A stretch of 64,000 bases of DNA from Echinarachnius parma (GCA_037951105.1 JBAMJV010001781.1:166535-230534); one strand, 5' to 3'. Shown: positions 20,740 to 33,740, counted from the stretch's first letter. A program made the numbers and translations. Notes: generated by a model not told the origin, from the letters alone.

Positions 20740-21381
20740 TTAAAGGGAGAGATCCACTTTTGCAAGCCAAAATTCAAAAGTTGCGAGGTTATTGTCTTAT
20801 ATGAAAGGAAATATCATTTAATAGCATGCCTGAACAAAATTAGGGCTTGAAATCTCTTTTTCGTGGAGTTATAGACCTAAAACTGAATAAACTGAGGGAC
20901 GTCGGTTAATTAGGTACATACGTATTTTCGGCCGGTGAGTAAGTTTGTACATAGATTTCATGGAGTGCCAGATCGGTATGCATGACCCCTACGTGACCCA
21001 CGCTAGCTACGTGACTCGCGCATAAGTACTAATGTGTGAGCGTTTACCAAGCAAAATACCCAAACATCGCTTAAACTGACTACATGTAATTATATATTCT
21101 TTCTTTTTGAGATCATTTTCCGTGACATACGTTAACAAATGTCGGCTTCACAATACCTTTACGAGAATTAGTACTATATTGTTGTAATATTATGCTAAAT
21201 CAGTTGAACTCCTTTATTGACCGATATATAGTTTAAATGGAGGGACGCATTCGTTTTTCATTCGTAGAATCCAAATTAGAGGGCTGTTCGCTCTGATTTT
21301 TTTGTTTGCGTGTTACATTGATCCCCATCCGTCAACTGAAACCTGTTCAGACGTTTTGTAAAAGTGGATCTGTCCCTTTAA
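20740..21381. mobile_element. TTAA-flanked MITE, family II
   Basis: TTAA AGGGAGAGATCCACTTTTGC at the left and, in inverted orientation, GTAAAAGTGGATCTGTCCCT TTAA at the right. TTAA at both ends is the hallmark of piggyBac/Kolobok-type insertion. 642 bp, no ORF. A near-identical inverted partial copy begins at 63710. Confidence 0.8.
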
Positions 21382-21870
21382 AGGGGTCCGTAGTTCAGTT
21401 TTTGTAAAGAGAGCACTGCTCAAACTAAATTTTGTGTGAGGTACTCCAAAACTGAGTATAGAATTTGAAAGAGCATACAATTTGAATGGCAGAATAAACT
21501 GTATTATGTTGATCAAAATCGGTTCCGAAACGGCTGAACTATCAATAAATCAATCCAATCGTAACAAATCTGTACCCCAGATTTATTCGATGATTTTCAA
21601 AACAATAACAAAAATTCCTACACTTTTTCACAAATTTTTAAAAGAGGTTTTGAAATAGTTGTTCGTAGTCTCTCTGTCTAATCATTATTAAAACAAAAAC
21701 AGCATATGTATAATCTTGTATGAAAAATGGTGAAACCAATGCTTTTTAGAGAGCGCCCTCTTGTATTTTAATAGCTCTTTTTGAATGGTAACAGGATTTT
21801 TAATTAGTCGTTTGTAATTGTCTTTACCTCTCGAGCATAGTGTTTTGTTCAAGTTTTGGTTATTAAAGCA
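21378..21870. mobile_element. TTAA MITE family I, right-truncated copy
   Basis: Starts at the same TTAA that closes the family II element: TTAAAGGGGTCCGTAGTTCAG. Then come family I landmarks: GAATTTGAAAGAGCATACAA, TGGCAGAATAAACTG, ATCAAAATCGGTT, GAGCGCCCTCTTGT and TTAGTCGTTTGTAATT. It loses similarity near 21870, before the expected right terminus. Confidence 0.7.
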
Positions 21871-23239
21871 TTTGGTAGTATATGTTGTATTTTGTAGGTT
21901 TATCCTTACATTGAGTACACGTTTGTTTAATAACATTTAACAAAAACATGTTACGCAGACCGTGGATATTATATTCATTCTCTCGGAAAAAACTTATGGC
22001 AATGATACAAATTACAATGAAATAAGTTAAAATAAATACTGTCCCATTTGACGTTCATGTCAAACCTTGAGAGTGCAGCATATATGAGTTGCATAAAAAA
22101 CACCGACGTAGCAACATAATACAGCTGTTTCAATGGAAAGTCAACTAAAGATTATTCAGAGATCGTCATGCCTGTGAAGTAGATACAATGGGACGGTCCC
22201 CATTCAGTTACACAGTGATGCCTCTGAGGAATCGTATTTAGATTTTTCATTGAAACAATTGTATTCTCCTGCTATGTCGCGATATATTGTGCAATTTTTA
22301 CAGCTTCTCATTCTAAAGTTCGACATGGGTGCCAAGCGTGTACAATGGGACTGTGTAAATCACTTATTTCGTGTAATACCCCTGTGACACTTCTCCGCAT
22401 TCATGAATCCGCCTGGTTTCCGACTTGACCTAAACCATGCGGGACGGATGCGTAGCCCGCATCGTCACGCCATGTGAAAAAAAATGCAACGATCTGATTT
22501 GTTGTCAACTCAATATCTTTTTGTCTGATTTCACACTCGACCCATCTCCATATTCCGGTTCGTTGCACATACCCCATTTGCATAATCCTTACGATTTCAT
22601 ATGCCACCGTAATGAAGAGATAATTTCCATTAAAATGGTATCAAATTCAACAATTTTGATGAATGGAAAGGGTGGCAGTATTCAATAGAATGTTAACGTG
22701 TAGAAAACTGGTCAACACAGTCATGCACTCGTAAATTAAATGCATTTAGGCCATTTTGCGACATTTCACTTCCTGCCTCCCCCTATTCTCTGGGCTACTG
22801 CAATCGCCCCAATTGCATAATCACTACACATAATGCACCGTTTGAAAGGTATATAATGAGGCTTTATTGTGTCACCGATTTTGAGTATTCTTATTAAAAA
22901 ATACGAGAGATATGATCGATCAAACTTGAGTTTCCGAACTTTTTTTGAGGGGTTTATATAATGGTTGAATAAATTAGTAAGGAAAGAGATCATCACAAAT
23001 ATATCAAAGCGAAATCCACCGTGTTTTTTCAGCAATGCATAGGATTTATAAATACATGTTATTAAATAAAATTTGGGCCTAAACAATTATTCTTATTAAT
23101 CGCATATATTTATGAATATTTCCGCTGTTTCTGATCCGGTTTTGATCAAATTGTTTATTCTGTCTTTTAAATATGTGCCTTTTTTCAAATATAACACATG
23201 AGTTGTGATTACCTTTAAGAAAACAAGGATTTAGAGCGC

Positions 23240-23292
23240 CCTTTACCGACGAAATAACACCCCCCCCCCCTTAAAATCCTGGGTACGCCATA
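23240..23292. repeat. C-run with GGGTACGCCAT terminus
   Basis: CCCCCCCCCC is followed by CCTGGGTACGCCAT, the reverse of the ATGGCGTACCCAGG end also seen near 46146. A scrap of a hAT-type MITE with G/C-run ends (inference). Confidence 0.4.
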
Positions 23293-23350
23293 AAATGGGC
23301 GTCGATTTGTAATTGATAAAACTGTTCACTGGAATGGGGTAATCTATTCA

Positions 23351-23736
23351 TTAAAGGGACTTAGTAACATTGTCCAAATCTTCAAAATAAAATTTTCATT
23401 CAAGCGATTCCCTCATACCTTGTTGTATTCGTATTTACAATAAAATCTTGGGACAGGTTTCGGTTTTTCAAATTTCCCTTTCGTTACAAAGATATGTACT
23501 ATCGAAGTATTCAGATATGAAAAACTCCGGGCGAGTTTTTCTTCTGTGTACAAAGTGAGTGCAGTGAGTTATTGAATATCACTTTGCATTTTCGCTCATT
23601 ACTTGGCCATGCAATGTCCATTTGACTTGAAATTTTCACACAATACCCTGTGGACATATGAGATAACAATAATATACATTGCATCAACCATTCATCACTT
23701 TTTGCACATGTCAACAAAGTTACTAGATCCCTTTAA
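23351..23736. mobile_element. TTAA MITE family III
   Basis: TTAAAGGGACTTAGTAACAT at the left and GTTACTAGATCCCTTTAA at the right, TTAA at both ends, 386 bp. Related copy at 43176-43560 and an inverted fragment at about 25815-25892. Confidence 0.75.
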
Positions 23737-23924
23737 TTCCCCGCTGAACAAGAGATATTAATGGAAGGTGGTCATAATTCATTTGGAGATCATATGAAAT
23801 GATGTGCCCATTTATATACCTGGTAATTTATATGAATGATTGCTACACTGTGACCGATCAACGGTGACCAGTTGAAAGAAGTATCGTAGAACAATGACCA
23901 AAACGACGAATGCGGAGAGGTGGC

Positions 23925-24022
23925 GTAAACATGACGGGACAATGCGTGAAGAGTGCCGAAATGTGTCGGAAACATGACGGGACAATGTGTGAAGAGCGCC
24001 GAAATGTGTCGGACACATGACG
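23925..24022. repeat. Subterminal tandem repeat, about 50-bp unit
   Basis: CCGAAATGTGTCGGAAACAT and GACGGGACAATG...GTGAAGAG occur three times, just inside the right end of the 22379-24097 element. They may be transposase-binding sites (inference). Confidence 0.65.
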
Positions 24023-24431
24023 TGACGATGCGGGCCACGCATCCGTCCCGCATGGTTTCGGTCAAGTCGGAAACCAGGCGGAGAAGTGTCACAGGGGCAT
24101 AAGTTTGCATCCCTGCCATAACTGTTTCTACGGAAATGAATATTATATCAATGGTCTACGTTACATTTTCTTGAAAATTGCATAAAACAAATGTGTACTC
24201 ATGGTATTTAATAACATAAAAAGGACAACATGAGTGTACTTTTGTATTGTACATTTGCAACGAGACGTCTCTACCTAACACGTGTTCTGCCCAACTTGTG
24301 ACGTCACTAAAACAGAGCTGTATTTTGTATATGTAGAGCATTTATTATCGACCCTGAAATGAGATTTGTAGTTGCTGGTTCATTTGGATCCCTGATGCAC
24401 ATGGGACTTATAACCTAATACATAATAATGA

Positions 24432-24722
24432 TATACTGTAATTGTATAATAAGATACGTCAAACAATTGACAGGAATCGTGCAAATGATGATACCAATCT
24501 AAATTGGCATGTACACTACTCGATCTTAGTTCAATTTACAAACAAGAACATACATCATGGCGGCAGTATATTCCATATTAAAGGGATAATACAGTTTTGA
24601 GGAAACTGATGTTTTAGTAACCAAAACCTACACCATAACATTGCAAACTGAGAGTTATAATACGTTCAACACTTTCTGCAAACGTTTTAAATTAAACTCA
24701 TATTGATTCAAATTGATATTTG
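24432..24722. repeat. Dispersed repeat, first copy (TTAA family I left end + flank)
   Basis: Contains CAATTGACAGGAATCGTG, AATTGGCATGTACACTACT, ATCATGGCGGCAGTAT and TTAAAGGGATAATACAGTTT. The same series recurs in direct orientation at 37640-37930. Confidence 0.7.
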
Positions 24723-25046
24723 CATCCATCATAAATATTCATCTTTGTGTTCATAATTATTGTTATGTCACCATGTTTTGGGGGCTAATGACCAATCCGT
24801 GCTAGTTAGTTGAGAATCACAATCACTTCAAATTTATATATTAGTATGTAAATCATACAATTTGGCTCTCGTTTTAAGTTTCATGCTACCTGTACACATT
24901 TTACGATACGACCTATTAGTTGGTCAATTTTAAAGGCAAAGATCAACATATACTTATATGTTTTGGTACCGTTTTGTGATATCAAATACTTATATACCTA
25001 ATATTTTGCAAATGGTTGTGTAATTCATAAACAATGCAATTAATTA

Positions 25047-25240
25047 CCACCACTTGCAGAACTAAGTTTGGAAACAATAGAATCCCGGACGATTCGTTCG
25101 CTCTGGACAAAAGTAGTCTTCGTACATGCAGACCCATCACCGCATGCTTTAGATGGTGATGCGTTTTCCAATTTGTTTATCTTTTCTGGAAACATATTTG
25201 TCTGAACTTGTTGATGGAATGGACTACTAAAGATGTTACC
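25047..25240 (-). CDS. Weak candidate coding exon
   Basis: The minus strand is open for about 65 codons from an ATG near 25245 (MKGNIFSSPFHQQVQTNMFP) through a Ser/Lys/Cys-containing stretch to SKLSSASGG, where GTAATT could be a donor. The composition looks like a spacer or stem region rather than repeat sequence, but no acceptor, partner exon or family is recognisable. Confidence 0.2.
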
Positions 25241-26065
25241 TTTCATGTTAATCAAATATGCATATTACCATTTCTCATTTAACGATGTGTCTTTTGCCTT
25301 AGTCAATGACGATTCAGAAAAATAGGAAACTCAGATATAATTATGTTCATATTTATACCCTGGTACCCTTGCATATTTAATATCAAAGTCTCATTGACGC
25401 CCTCTCAGGTATAGCGTCATATATTAGCTGTATGTGAGTAGGAATGAGATTATTTGTATTATACTCGGTAGATTTTGATTTTTTTTCGCCCCCACATCCA
25501 ACATGCATATATTCCAATTTTGTAAGAATGTGCCCATGTTACATTGGTTATACGACGTTTTAAAGGTAAACATTCATCTGAATGAAAATTAAGAAAACTA
25601 CTTCAGATTTCCACTTAGGAATGCCTTATATTTAACAAAATAGTATATCACTATTACTTATACAAGTGTTGGCTATGTTATATAAAATATATAACCAAAC
25701 AAACAAAACATTAAGTTCATATTAAAAGGATATATTTTCTTTGTTGACATATGCATAAACTGACGAAGGGTTTTAAAATGTATTACTGTAATCTTATATG
25801 TCCAATTCGTGATGGGTGAAATGATCGAGTAATGAGCGAAAATGCAAAGTGATATTCACTTACTCATTGCATTTACTTTGTACACCGTTTAAATTTCCCA
25901 GTAGATAAGTATCACAACACTGAAATTCATAACTATATGTATGCATAAGAAAAATCGCTACAACCGAACAATGTTCCATGCATTTTTTAGTGATACGAAA
26001 ACAATAAGGTATGTGAGAAAATTGGGTTCAATTAAAAAAATGTCGTCCATAGACTATGAGACCGG

Positions 26066-26452
26066 CTCTGGCAAAACCAGGAACTTCGTCACATTTACGA
26101 TTTTGCGTAAATGGCCTGAAAATGTAAAAAATTGACCTCAGGGACGAAATGGACATTTGAGTATCATAATGTGAAGCAACTTTTTGTTTCTAAAGAGATA
26201 TGCAAAATCGGGAAAATGGCTATAATTATCGTAGGATAAAATCAATAATGACATGTACTTTGAACTTAGTGTTGAACTTTAACCTCAATTATCTCCATTG
26301 TTTTAGCAGAATAAGAAAAATCATTAAACAAATAATTTTTTTGCCTGATCGGCATAAAAATGGTCTCAGAATAAAAAGAAAAATACACACGACAACATAC
26401 AATCAAAGGCTCAATTTTACATTTTGTGTCAATGTTGCTGGTTTTGCCAGAG
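26066..26452. mobile_element. MITE with CTCTGGCAAAACCAG ends
   Basis: Perfect 15-bp inverted ends (CTCTGGCAAAACCAG and CTGGTTTTGCCAGAG), with partial pairing for about 15 bp more, enclose 387 bp of non-coding sequence. Confidence 0.55.
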
Positions 26453-26957
26453 CAGGACTGTCACATATATGGTCGTTTTTACATAAAACATGTCACAGTA
26501 GGTTTAGATAACAACATACACGTATATGCATCGAATCGATTCCTTCCATTTGTTCAAATAAGAGAGTACAGTGTAATAGTGCCGTCACACCCGAAGCCAT
26601 GCTCTCTCTGCGTTCTCGCAGGGGAAGCGCCGACAAATCGAGCGATTAATGACACAATGGTAGCTCGTTCACGCTCTTACCACGATCTTAACACGCTCTC
26701 CGTACGCTCTGGCCACGCTTTCCGAGCTATTCACTGTTCACGCTCCGTGTATATTAACAATAGCTCAGAACAATGAGACGAGGCCGTTTGTTCTACGCTC
26801 TCGCCACGCTCTCGACACGCTCTCTGCGATCCTATACCATGCACGCATGTAGTTGAACACACTCAGTGCGTTTCCTACTAGCACACTACGCATGCTCTTG
26901 GCGTGGATCTGTTTTGAAAAGTGGGGTGGAGGGTTATTATTGTTTACTATCATTGTT

Positions 26958-27109
<152 letters not shown>

Positions 27110-27246
27110 CAGAATGACTGTTATTATGCAATTCAGACAAATGTAATTTGGAAACATAACTTTTGGGGAACTGGGGGTGTCTAAACCATCGATATAAAAA
27201 TGTATATCGATGGTCTGTGTATGAACATCGTGGTTTTGCGACCGGG

Positions 27247-27277
27247 TTTTTTTTTTTTTTTGGGGGGGGGGGGGGGG
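27247..27277. repeat. T-run followed by G-run
   Basis: About 15 T then 16 G. The inverted arm has C-run plus A-run at 35879-35899. Confidence 0.85.
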
Positions 27278-27546
27278 TGCACGTTGGGAACGTGTCGCCG
27301 AGATTTGGGACAAAACATTTATATATTTGCGGGAAATCTGTGTTCATAATGCATACATAGGGTATGCGTATGTCCCCATTTATTGGAGCCTCATATAAGT
27401 TGTATGCCGCCATGCCACGTTTTAGCCAGAAATTGAGTTTCCCCCAAATGTACTTTTGCCCGGACATGCCTTTTTAACTTGTGACATCATTTTACCTACA
27501 TTTGAAACGTGTCAAACTTCGCAATCTATAGCCTATAGCGTCCACT

Positions 27547-27925
27547 AATCCCCCCGTCACATATAGCTACGCTCTCGCGCCCATCTCGCGCCGCTCCTAA
27601 TCCCCATTCATAAAATTGGAAGCGTGTGGAGGACGTGGGGAGAGCGTGTGGAGGTCGTGTGGAGAGCGGCGTTCATTGTTCGCTATTGTTTAGATCGTAC
27701 ACTTTTCTTGGCCGCTCTCGCGCCGCTCCCGCGGCGTCCAAGTTAAATTAGCAAATTAGCAACGCAGTGGGCAATGAATGGGAAGATTATCTCACATGCG
27801 TCAATAGATATCCTTCCATGAATGCACAGTCAATAGCTCGATGAACAAAAGAGCAGGACGTAGGAGCTCGGCGTTCGCTTTGGACATGTTGAAAAACGAA
27901 CTTGGGTCTTCGGCGATCTACTCTT
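27547..27925. mobile_element. Half copy of a GTCACA...CTACGCTCTCGCGCC foldback element
   Basis: Begins CCCCGTCACATATAGCTACG and continues through AAGCGTGTGGAGGACGTGG and AATGAATGGGAAGATTAT. A fuller copy is at 36538-37076 and another relative at 41057-41520. Confidence 0.6.
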
Positions 27926-29059
27926 TTAGTCCGTGGGCCAGAGGGGTCTACCGGGGACCCCCCCTATGATCCTCCGACTTGGGTGTCATTTTGTCCATTG
28001 ATATGTCTAATGTTAGAAACAAAATGTTAACAAGAAAAAAACTCATATACACTATGTTTTTTTACTACTTTTTTGGATGTATGTAAAAATAGCACTTTTT
28101 CATTTTTTGCTGCATTTCTTAGGGTTGGTGAAAATTGAGATTGCGTCAAGTGCTCTCATTTGATAATAGCTAGGTCTTTATCAACTAAATTTTGCTGATA
28201 CATATGTTTATATATGCCTAAGACACAGATAAAGTTTCATGGTCAAAGTTGATTGGCTTCATATAATTATGACGTCATCAAATTTGCATATGAAAAATCA
28301 TGGGAATTTCCGTAAACAAAACGATCAAAAAAAAAATGTTCATTAGTATAGTTAATTTTTTTCACCATGAGAATGATGATAATGAGCTTAAACTTATTAT
28401 GTTTATTTCTGAAAGTATATTCAAATCAGAAATGCTATTATCCTTTGAATATAATGTACAAAAATGACATTTTTTATTACGTAATCACCATGTGTCATAT
28501 GCAAGTGTAAGGCATAATGATGGCCATTTTGTGTAGTGCACAAATCGGTACATATTGTTCCCTCTTTAATTTCTTTATTTTAGAACCAATCGCTCTCATA
28601 TTTGGCACATATGTAGAACTAGTAGGGCTATTCTGTTTGCAATAAGTAGAATTTAAAAAGGTCATCATATGAGGGCGCTATTTACTAAAAATTTGATAAA
28701 AACATACAAAATCCTATATATTCTGATAAAAATGTAATTTTTTCTCTATCTGTTTGATTTGTATAGACATCTTGACATTTTGTTTGCATTATTATGCAAT
28801 CTACTTTCCCTAGATTGAAATTTAAGACTGCTGTGTTGTATCTTGTATATTTTAGTGTCTAAATTATTTATAACTCAGACTGAATTGTACCTTAAAAGTG
28901 GAATGGGGATAACATTGCGCTACATACAAACAATTTCAGATTATTCACTTAGTAGTAACCCTATGTATCTAGTCCTGAGTGAGATTTTCGATAGCATGTA
29001 AGACAAAATGTTTTGGGAAAATTCTGGTCAGAAACTTGTTTTTCAATATTTGAATTATA

Positions 29060-30271
29060 CCCTCCCGTGCCAAAAGTATTGCAACATAGTCACATTCATT
29101 ACACAGGAGGCAACGTATGACATGATAATACGTGCTGTCTCAATTAGTTGTAGTAAATGATTTAAGTTTTTATTATCAGGCACGATTCAGTAACATGTCA
29201 AGAATCATTTATCATGTAAATTTTATGAAGTTCTAGTATTTTGTTTGGTACCCGCGCATTCTGAAAATGGCGCGCATCCTCCTTGGTAGAGTCCCGTATA
29301 GACCATGCAGTCTTTTTTTGGGTGATGCTGTCCCAGAGCCTGAAGATAGAGCTGACCAAACCCTCCCTGGTGGTTTCTCCGTCCTTGGTGAGGGCTCTCT
29401 TGATGGCATCTCACAGATTCTCTATCGGGTTAGCATCTGGTCATTGTTCTGGCCACTGCACCCTGTTAACGCTTTTTTCGTCATACCATTGGTCCATCTG
29501 GACAGACCTGTGGGCCGGTGTGTTGTCATCCTGGAAAATGATTGGTGTTGCGCGTCGCCAAAGATGTAACCAATTGATGGAAACATGTGAGAGTCCAGAA
29601 TCTCCCGATATTTTTGCGTTATCCATGTTCCCGTACACGACAACAAGATCGCCGACTCCATAGATGCAGACACCCCCAAACCATGACTGAAACTGCATTC
29701 CTTTAGTGTAGATCATGTTGCTTGGGTCGTATGAGGTGTCGGATTCACGCCAGACTCTTACTCTTCCGTCGTTGGTAGAAAGGCAAAATCTACTCTCGTC
29801 GGAAAAGACCGGACGTGACTCCAATTGTCCTACACCGTCCAATCCCTCACTCTGGAGGACCACCTGATGAGCCTCTGGCGATTGACACGAGATATGATAA
29901 TCTTCCTCCTGGAAATGCGGGCATGAGGATTGTTGCTAGTCAAAATTTTCCCTTTCCCTATGGCGTTTACACACTCTGTACACCGTTTGACGGCATACCT
30001 GAAAGTGTTCAGCAATATGAGCCACCGAAACCCCCTCCTCCATCAGGGCGACGATTTGCCGGAGTTGCACGTTAGATTACCCGGATGTCCTGACCATGGT
30101 TTGTTCATGAGGGCCTTGAATGAGAAAGTGAATAATGTGCACCTTCCATTTATACCGAAATGTCGGTAATTATTCAATTATTTAGTACAAAACACCGCTA
30201 CAACATAGATAAGTAATTTACCAAAAATGTAACGAATTTCACCATGTTGCAATACTTATGGCAAGGAAGGG
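29060..30271 (-). mobile_element. Tc1/mariner-like element with dead transposase
   Basis: 31-bp imperfect terminal inverted repeats (left CCCTCCCGTGCCAAAAGTAT; right, reversed, CCCTTCCTTGCCATAAGTAT), both continuing TGCAACAT. TA flanks each end (29058-29059 and 30272-30273). 1212 bp, a standard Tc1 size. The transposase on the minus strand is broken by stops. Confidence 0.9.
29222..30110 (-). pseudogene. Tc1-like transposase pseudogene
   Basis: Minus strand. The N-terminal helix-turn-helix region reads LRQIVALMEEGVSVAHIAEH (about 30000-30075). The DDE catalytic core is in 29441-29863: FSDESRFCLSTNDGRVRVWR (first Asp), IIFQDDNTPAHRS (second Asp). A TGA precedes PDANPIENL (third acidic residue) and another TGA stands where the conserved Trp of ENLW should be; the C-terminus continues to about 29222. 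It would cut and paste the element at TA sites, but nonsense changes and a frameshift between N-terminus and core make it inactive. Confidence 0.85.
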
Positions 30272-30370
30272 TACTTCTGTTTGGCATCACATTTGTTTGT
30301 TTCAGAAAAGAGAACAAATGAACACCTCTTGTTTACAGTTCATTATTTGATACCTACTCTCCAAATGTGA

Positions 30371-31204
30371 CAGAAACTTCATGTGACAACTAGGTGAGTA
30401 CACATTCATGCCTTTAAATGATTACCATGGTGACAGAAAGTGGCGAATGAATTGAATGCAAATTAAAGTTAACGACCACATTGAAAAATGTTTTTGATCA
30501 TGAAAAGTTGTCTGAAATTTGCAGGGGAATGTCTGTGTGTGTAGAACTGTTAACTCCTTTTGCAACATTTGCGCTCTTATTTTTTTACTAAAATAAACGT
30601 ACTATATGTCTCAATATTCATAATACATGTACACGGGGTACTAAATACATTCAGTTAATCACTGACACCTCACAAATGATCTGTTAGCATGAAGGCCTGT
30701 GAAAGCATGGTTGTGGCAATATCTGATGTCAGTTAGATTCTATATTTCATGCTGTTTGTTTTTCTTTACTTTAAATAAATGGTATAAGCAAATACGGGTG
30801 ACAAATAGTGTATACCTCAAATGTTATCATATTAAGCATTACACCATTTACTGTAGTGATCAGATATAATGCCAAAGTATCACTATCTTAATGCCAGGAA
30901 ATTATCATAAATAATGATAAAATAATTAAGCATCTGCCTTCTGTGCCATATTTTGTAAGCTTTTGAAGCGCTTGATCCTAAACCAGCACCATGCAATCAC
31001 AAAAGAGCACCCCGAGCTTGGGCAGGCTGGCTCCTGACCAATGCTAAATCACGAGCTAAATAATTAATTTGCCACAGTCCATAGAAGATGGCTTAAAACC
31101 TAATGCTGTCTATGCATATGGAACTGTAAGCCACTGGCTCGTCCTAACCATGTAAATGAGATTACAATTGATTTCACTTAACCAAACTGCTGAAGCATTT
31201 TTAA
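30371..31204. other. Spacer of the inverted duplication, nothing recognised
   Basis: AT-rich, no exon or element ends recognised. Confidence 0.4.
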
Positions 31205-32975
31205 TTTATGCTGAAAACCTGTGAATTGTTGTCAAGAACACACACACACACAAAAAGTAATCTCTGACATTAAGATCACACTCACTACAATCCTAAACAA
31301 TTTACATATGTGGACAACTGTTGGGAGGACACTTTCCCTGTCGTGGAACAACATCCATCAGAACATGCCATGCAAGCTCCAAAAAAAGACCCATCAACAA
31401 CAAAGTGTTACATACCAGTCTCACTTCTTTTCCACACCTTTAAGCTGTTCGAGCGACTAATTCTGACCCACCCAGGTACCCACCATGTGCAGTTGTATAA
31501 CCATCTCTGATGAAGGAGCAGGCATGATTCCAGCCTAGGAAGTATTGCACAAGACAACTGCTTAACCTTACCCAACATATAGAAGATGTTTTCCAGTAAA
31601 TGTCTTAACTGGAGTTGTGTTTGTAGACCTCTCATCAGCTTATGCTACTGTGCACAGACTCTACACAAACTACTGAATGTGAACAAAATGCACTTGACCA
31701 ACATGGTAAAGACCTTGATTGAAAACAGACGCTTCTTCGTCGAGCTGTCTGGAAAGAAGTGTGGTTGGCGCAGGAAGTATTCTGGCCAAACTCTGTTCAA
31801 CATCCATGGGCGTAGATATTTCATTGATACCTATTCATCGGGGGGGGGGGGGGGGGGGGTGATACGGAAGTATCTACGCGCCGCCCATGTCAACATCTAT
31901 GTTAACGATCAACCTATATCTACTCTGAGACCAGGGTTTCATCTATTAGACGACCTGTGTATCACCACCCACAGTGATGACTTCCCTAAGGCAGAATCCA
32001 CATTGTGTGAGGGATTTACCAACCTATCCTTGTACTACAAAGAGAACCATCTGAAGGCTAATTCAGTTAAACTAAATCTCAAATATGCGCCTTTCATCTG
32101 AAGAACATGCATGCAAACCAGAAACTGAAGATCACTTGGAATGGAACTAGACGGAGACAATGTGATAGTCCTGTCTACATAGGGGTGACCTTAGATAGAT
32201 CTTTAAAGAGTACAAGGCCTGTATCACCCAGCTCAAAGGAAGGTCAGCTCCACGAATGCCTTTCTTGACAAACTGAGCACATCCAAATGCAAACCAAACA
32301 ACAATCAGCTCTGGCTCTATGTTACTATGTTGCAGAATATGTATGCACGGGTGTGGGAAAGATCAGCACATGCCAACAAGAACAAAAGCTGCCGTTATAT
32401 CATGATGTATGAGACGAACGAGAACTGATAACGTATACCTAATCTCTGGCATCGCATCCCAGCTGTAATAAATAAGGAGGGCTGCTGCTAGCCAGAAGGA
32501 ACGACTGAGACAAACAGAGGTGAAGGACGCCCATTTCATGTCTACCCACTGCATCCTCGGTGCTTTAAGTCACGGAAAAGCTTCCTTTCATGATCTGTTG
32601 AACCCCTGAACTACAGCGTGTCTTCAAGAAGGCTCAAACTCTGGGAAGAGAGGCTGAGCTCTAGGAAATATCGGTAGCCTACGCCTATGGTGCCATCAGA
32701 GAAACTGTCCACACGATTCAACCATGCACCCCTGGGTGACTTTGCGTAGCCGGAATAGGCTTTGGCAGGCGTGGGAAGATGCAAGGCAACATGTTGAACT
32801 GGGGATACATCGAAGGTGCATCAGAATGCGAGTGCGGTCAAGCCCCTCAGATCATTGACCACCTGCTTAGTTGTGATCTGGTACATGGAATGTGCACAAT
32901 CAAAGATCCGACAGAGGCCTACGACGTAGCGCTCAGATTTGCCGGACATTGGCAGAAAGTTGTATGGTGATACGA
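31205..32975 (+). pseudogene. Non-LTR reverse transcriptase remnant (jockey-like)
   Basis: The plus strand in several frames carries pieces of a LINE RT: LFHTFKLFERLILTHPG, then GVVFVDLSSAY-like sequence near 31613, LLNVNKMHLTNMVKTLIENR with RFFVELSGKK (31670-31760). A 20-G run (31840-31859) lies where the PQGSVL motif should be. NDQPIST, LDDLCITTHSDDFPKAE (the YADD region, altered) and YKENHLKANSVK follow near 31900-32070. A Cys/His-containing C-terminus (CECGQAPQIIDHLLSCDL) ends near 32970. Many stops and frameshifts; clearly dead. Confidence 0.75.
31840..31859. repeat. 20-bp G homopolymer inside the LINE remnant
   Basis: Pure G run interrupting the RT reading frame. Confidence 0.9.
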
Positions 32976-33740
32976 AATGATGAATGAAACAAGCTCCAAA
33001 CTGCTATTAAAGGTGGGGGTAATAAACACAAACAACCGATAATCTCCTTTGAAAGCAAACAATTTATCAATCTGCAGCAGATAATGCCTTCACTGTACGG
33101 GAGATATCCTACCACGTAGAAAAATGTAGACTTATCTCCAACACTTGTCTATCGCCAACTATTATCGAGGCAGAGCTCTGAAAAAAAAGCGGCCTTGTAT
33201 ATTGTTTTGATGAAAATGACACTTATAGGAGCGGCGATTGGCTTTTTCAAAATGAAAATGGGAACCTTAGGAGCCGCCGGATCGGCTGTAAAAACAGGGG
33301 TCTTTGAAGCGACACTTACCTGTATTGAAAATATACATACCCCTCCCTCCCCCTTCGGGTCATTGATGATGATGGTTGACCAGGGTTTTCTTACCGTTTC
33401 TTATCGACATGGCCACATTGATCTTTGTAGCTTATTTATGCCATGGATATCTCCTTTAAAAAATACATATAAAAGGAAAAAGTACGACAGATATGTGTTG
33501 TTCATTCCTTCGTTACTTAAGCTTAAAAGTGTGTATGCTCTGCCGCCGTTTCCCACACAGTGGATAACACAGCGAATCGATATCAACAATGTTGCCATAG
33601 TGGCTTTTCAGGCCGTGATCCTTCCAAATATAGGGTTCTGAGGAAGACCAAATTATATTGAACGGCTACAACTTTATCTTTACCATTCACATGTGTTAAT
33701 GACTAATGGAATGTCTCCACTTAATTGCTCTAAATAAACA
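32976..33740. other. Unassigned stretch
   Basis: A 148-codon open frame (33195-33641) occurs but has no recognisable domain or splice sites. The region may be degenerate LINE 3' sequence, since a LINE-like tail follows at 33741. Confidence 0.35.

Larger units (their letters stand above)
22379..24097. mobile_element. 1.7-kb DNA element with about 90-bp inverted ends
   Basis: CCCCTGTGACACTTCTCCGC at 22379 pairs with its inverted copy ending 24097. Similarity continues through CCTGGTTTCCGACTTGACC and CATGCGGGACGGATGCG to CCCGCATCGTCACG. Subterminal tandem repeats lie at 23925-24020. A TTAA MITE (23351-23736) and a C-tract segment (23240-23292) sit inside. No transposase. Confidence 0.7.
24098..26065. 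other. Mostly unexplained AT-rich stretch
   Basis: Apart from the repeat at 24432-24722, a candidate exon at 25047-25240 and an inverted scrap of TTAA family III at 25815-25892, nothing recognisable is seen. Confidence 0.4.

Noticed and set aside
33195..33641. 148-codon ORF
   Set aside because: No domain, no start or splice context, and it sits in degenerate repeat surroundings; probably chance.
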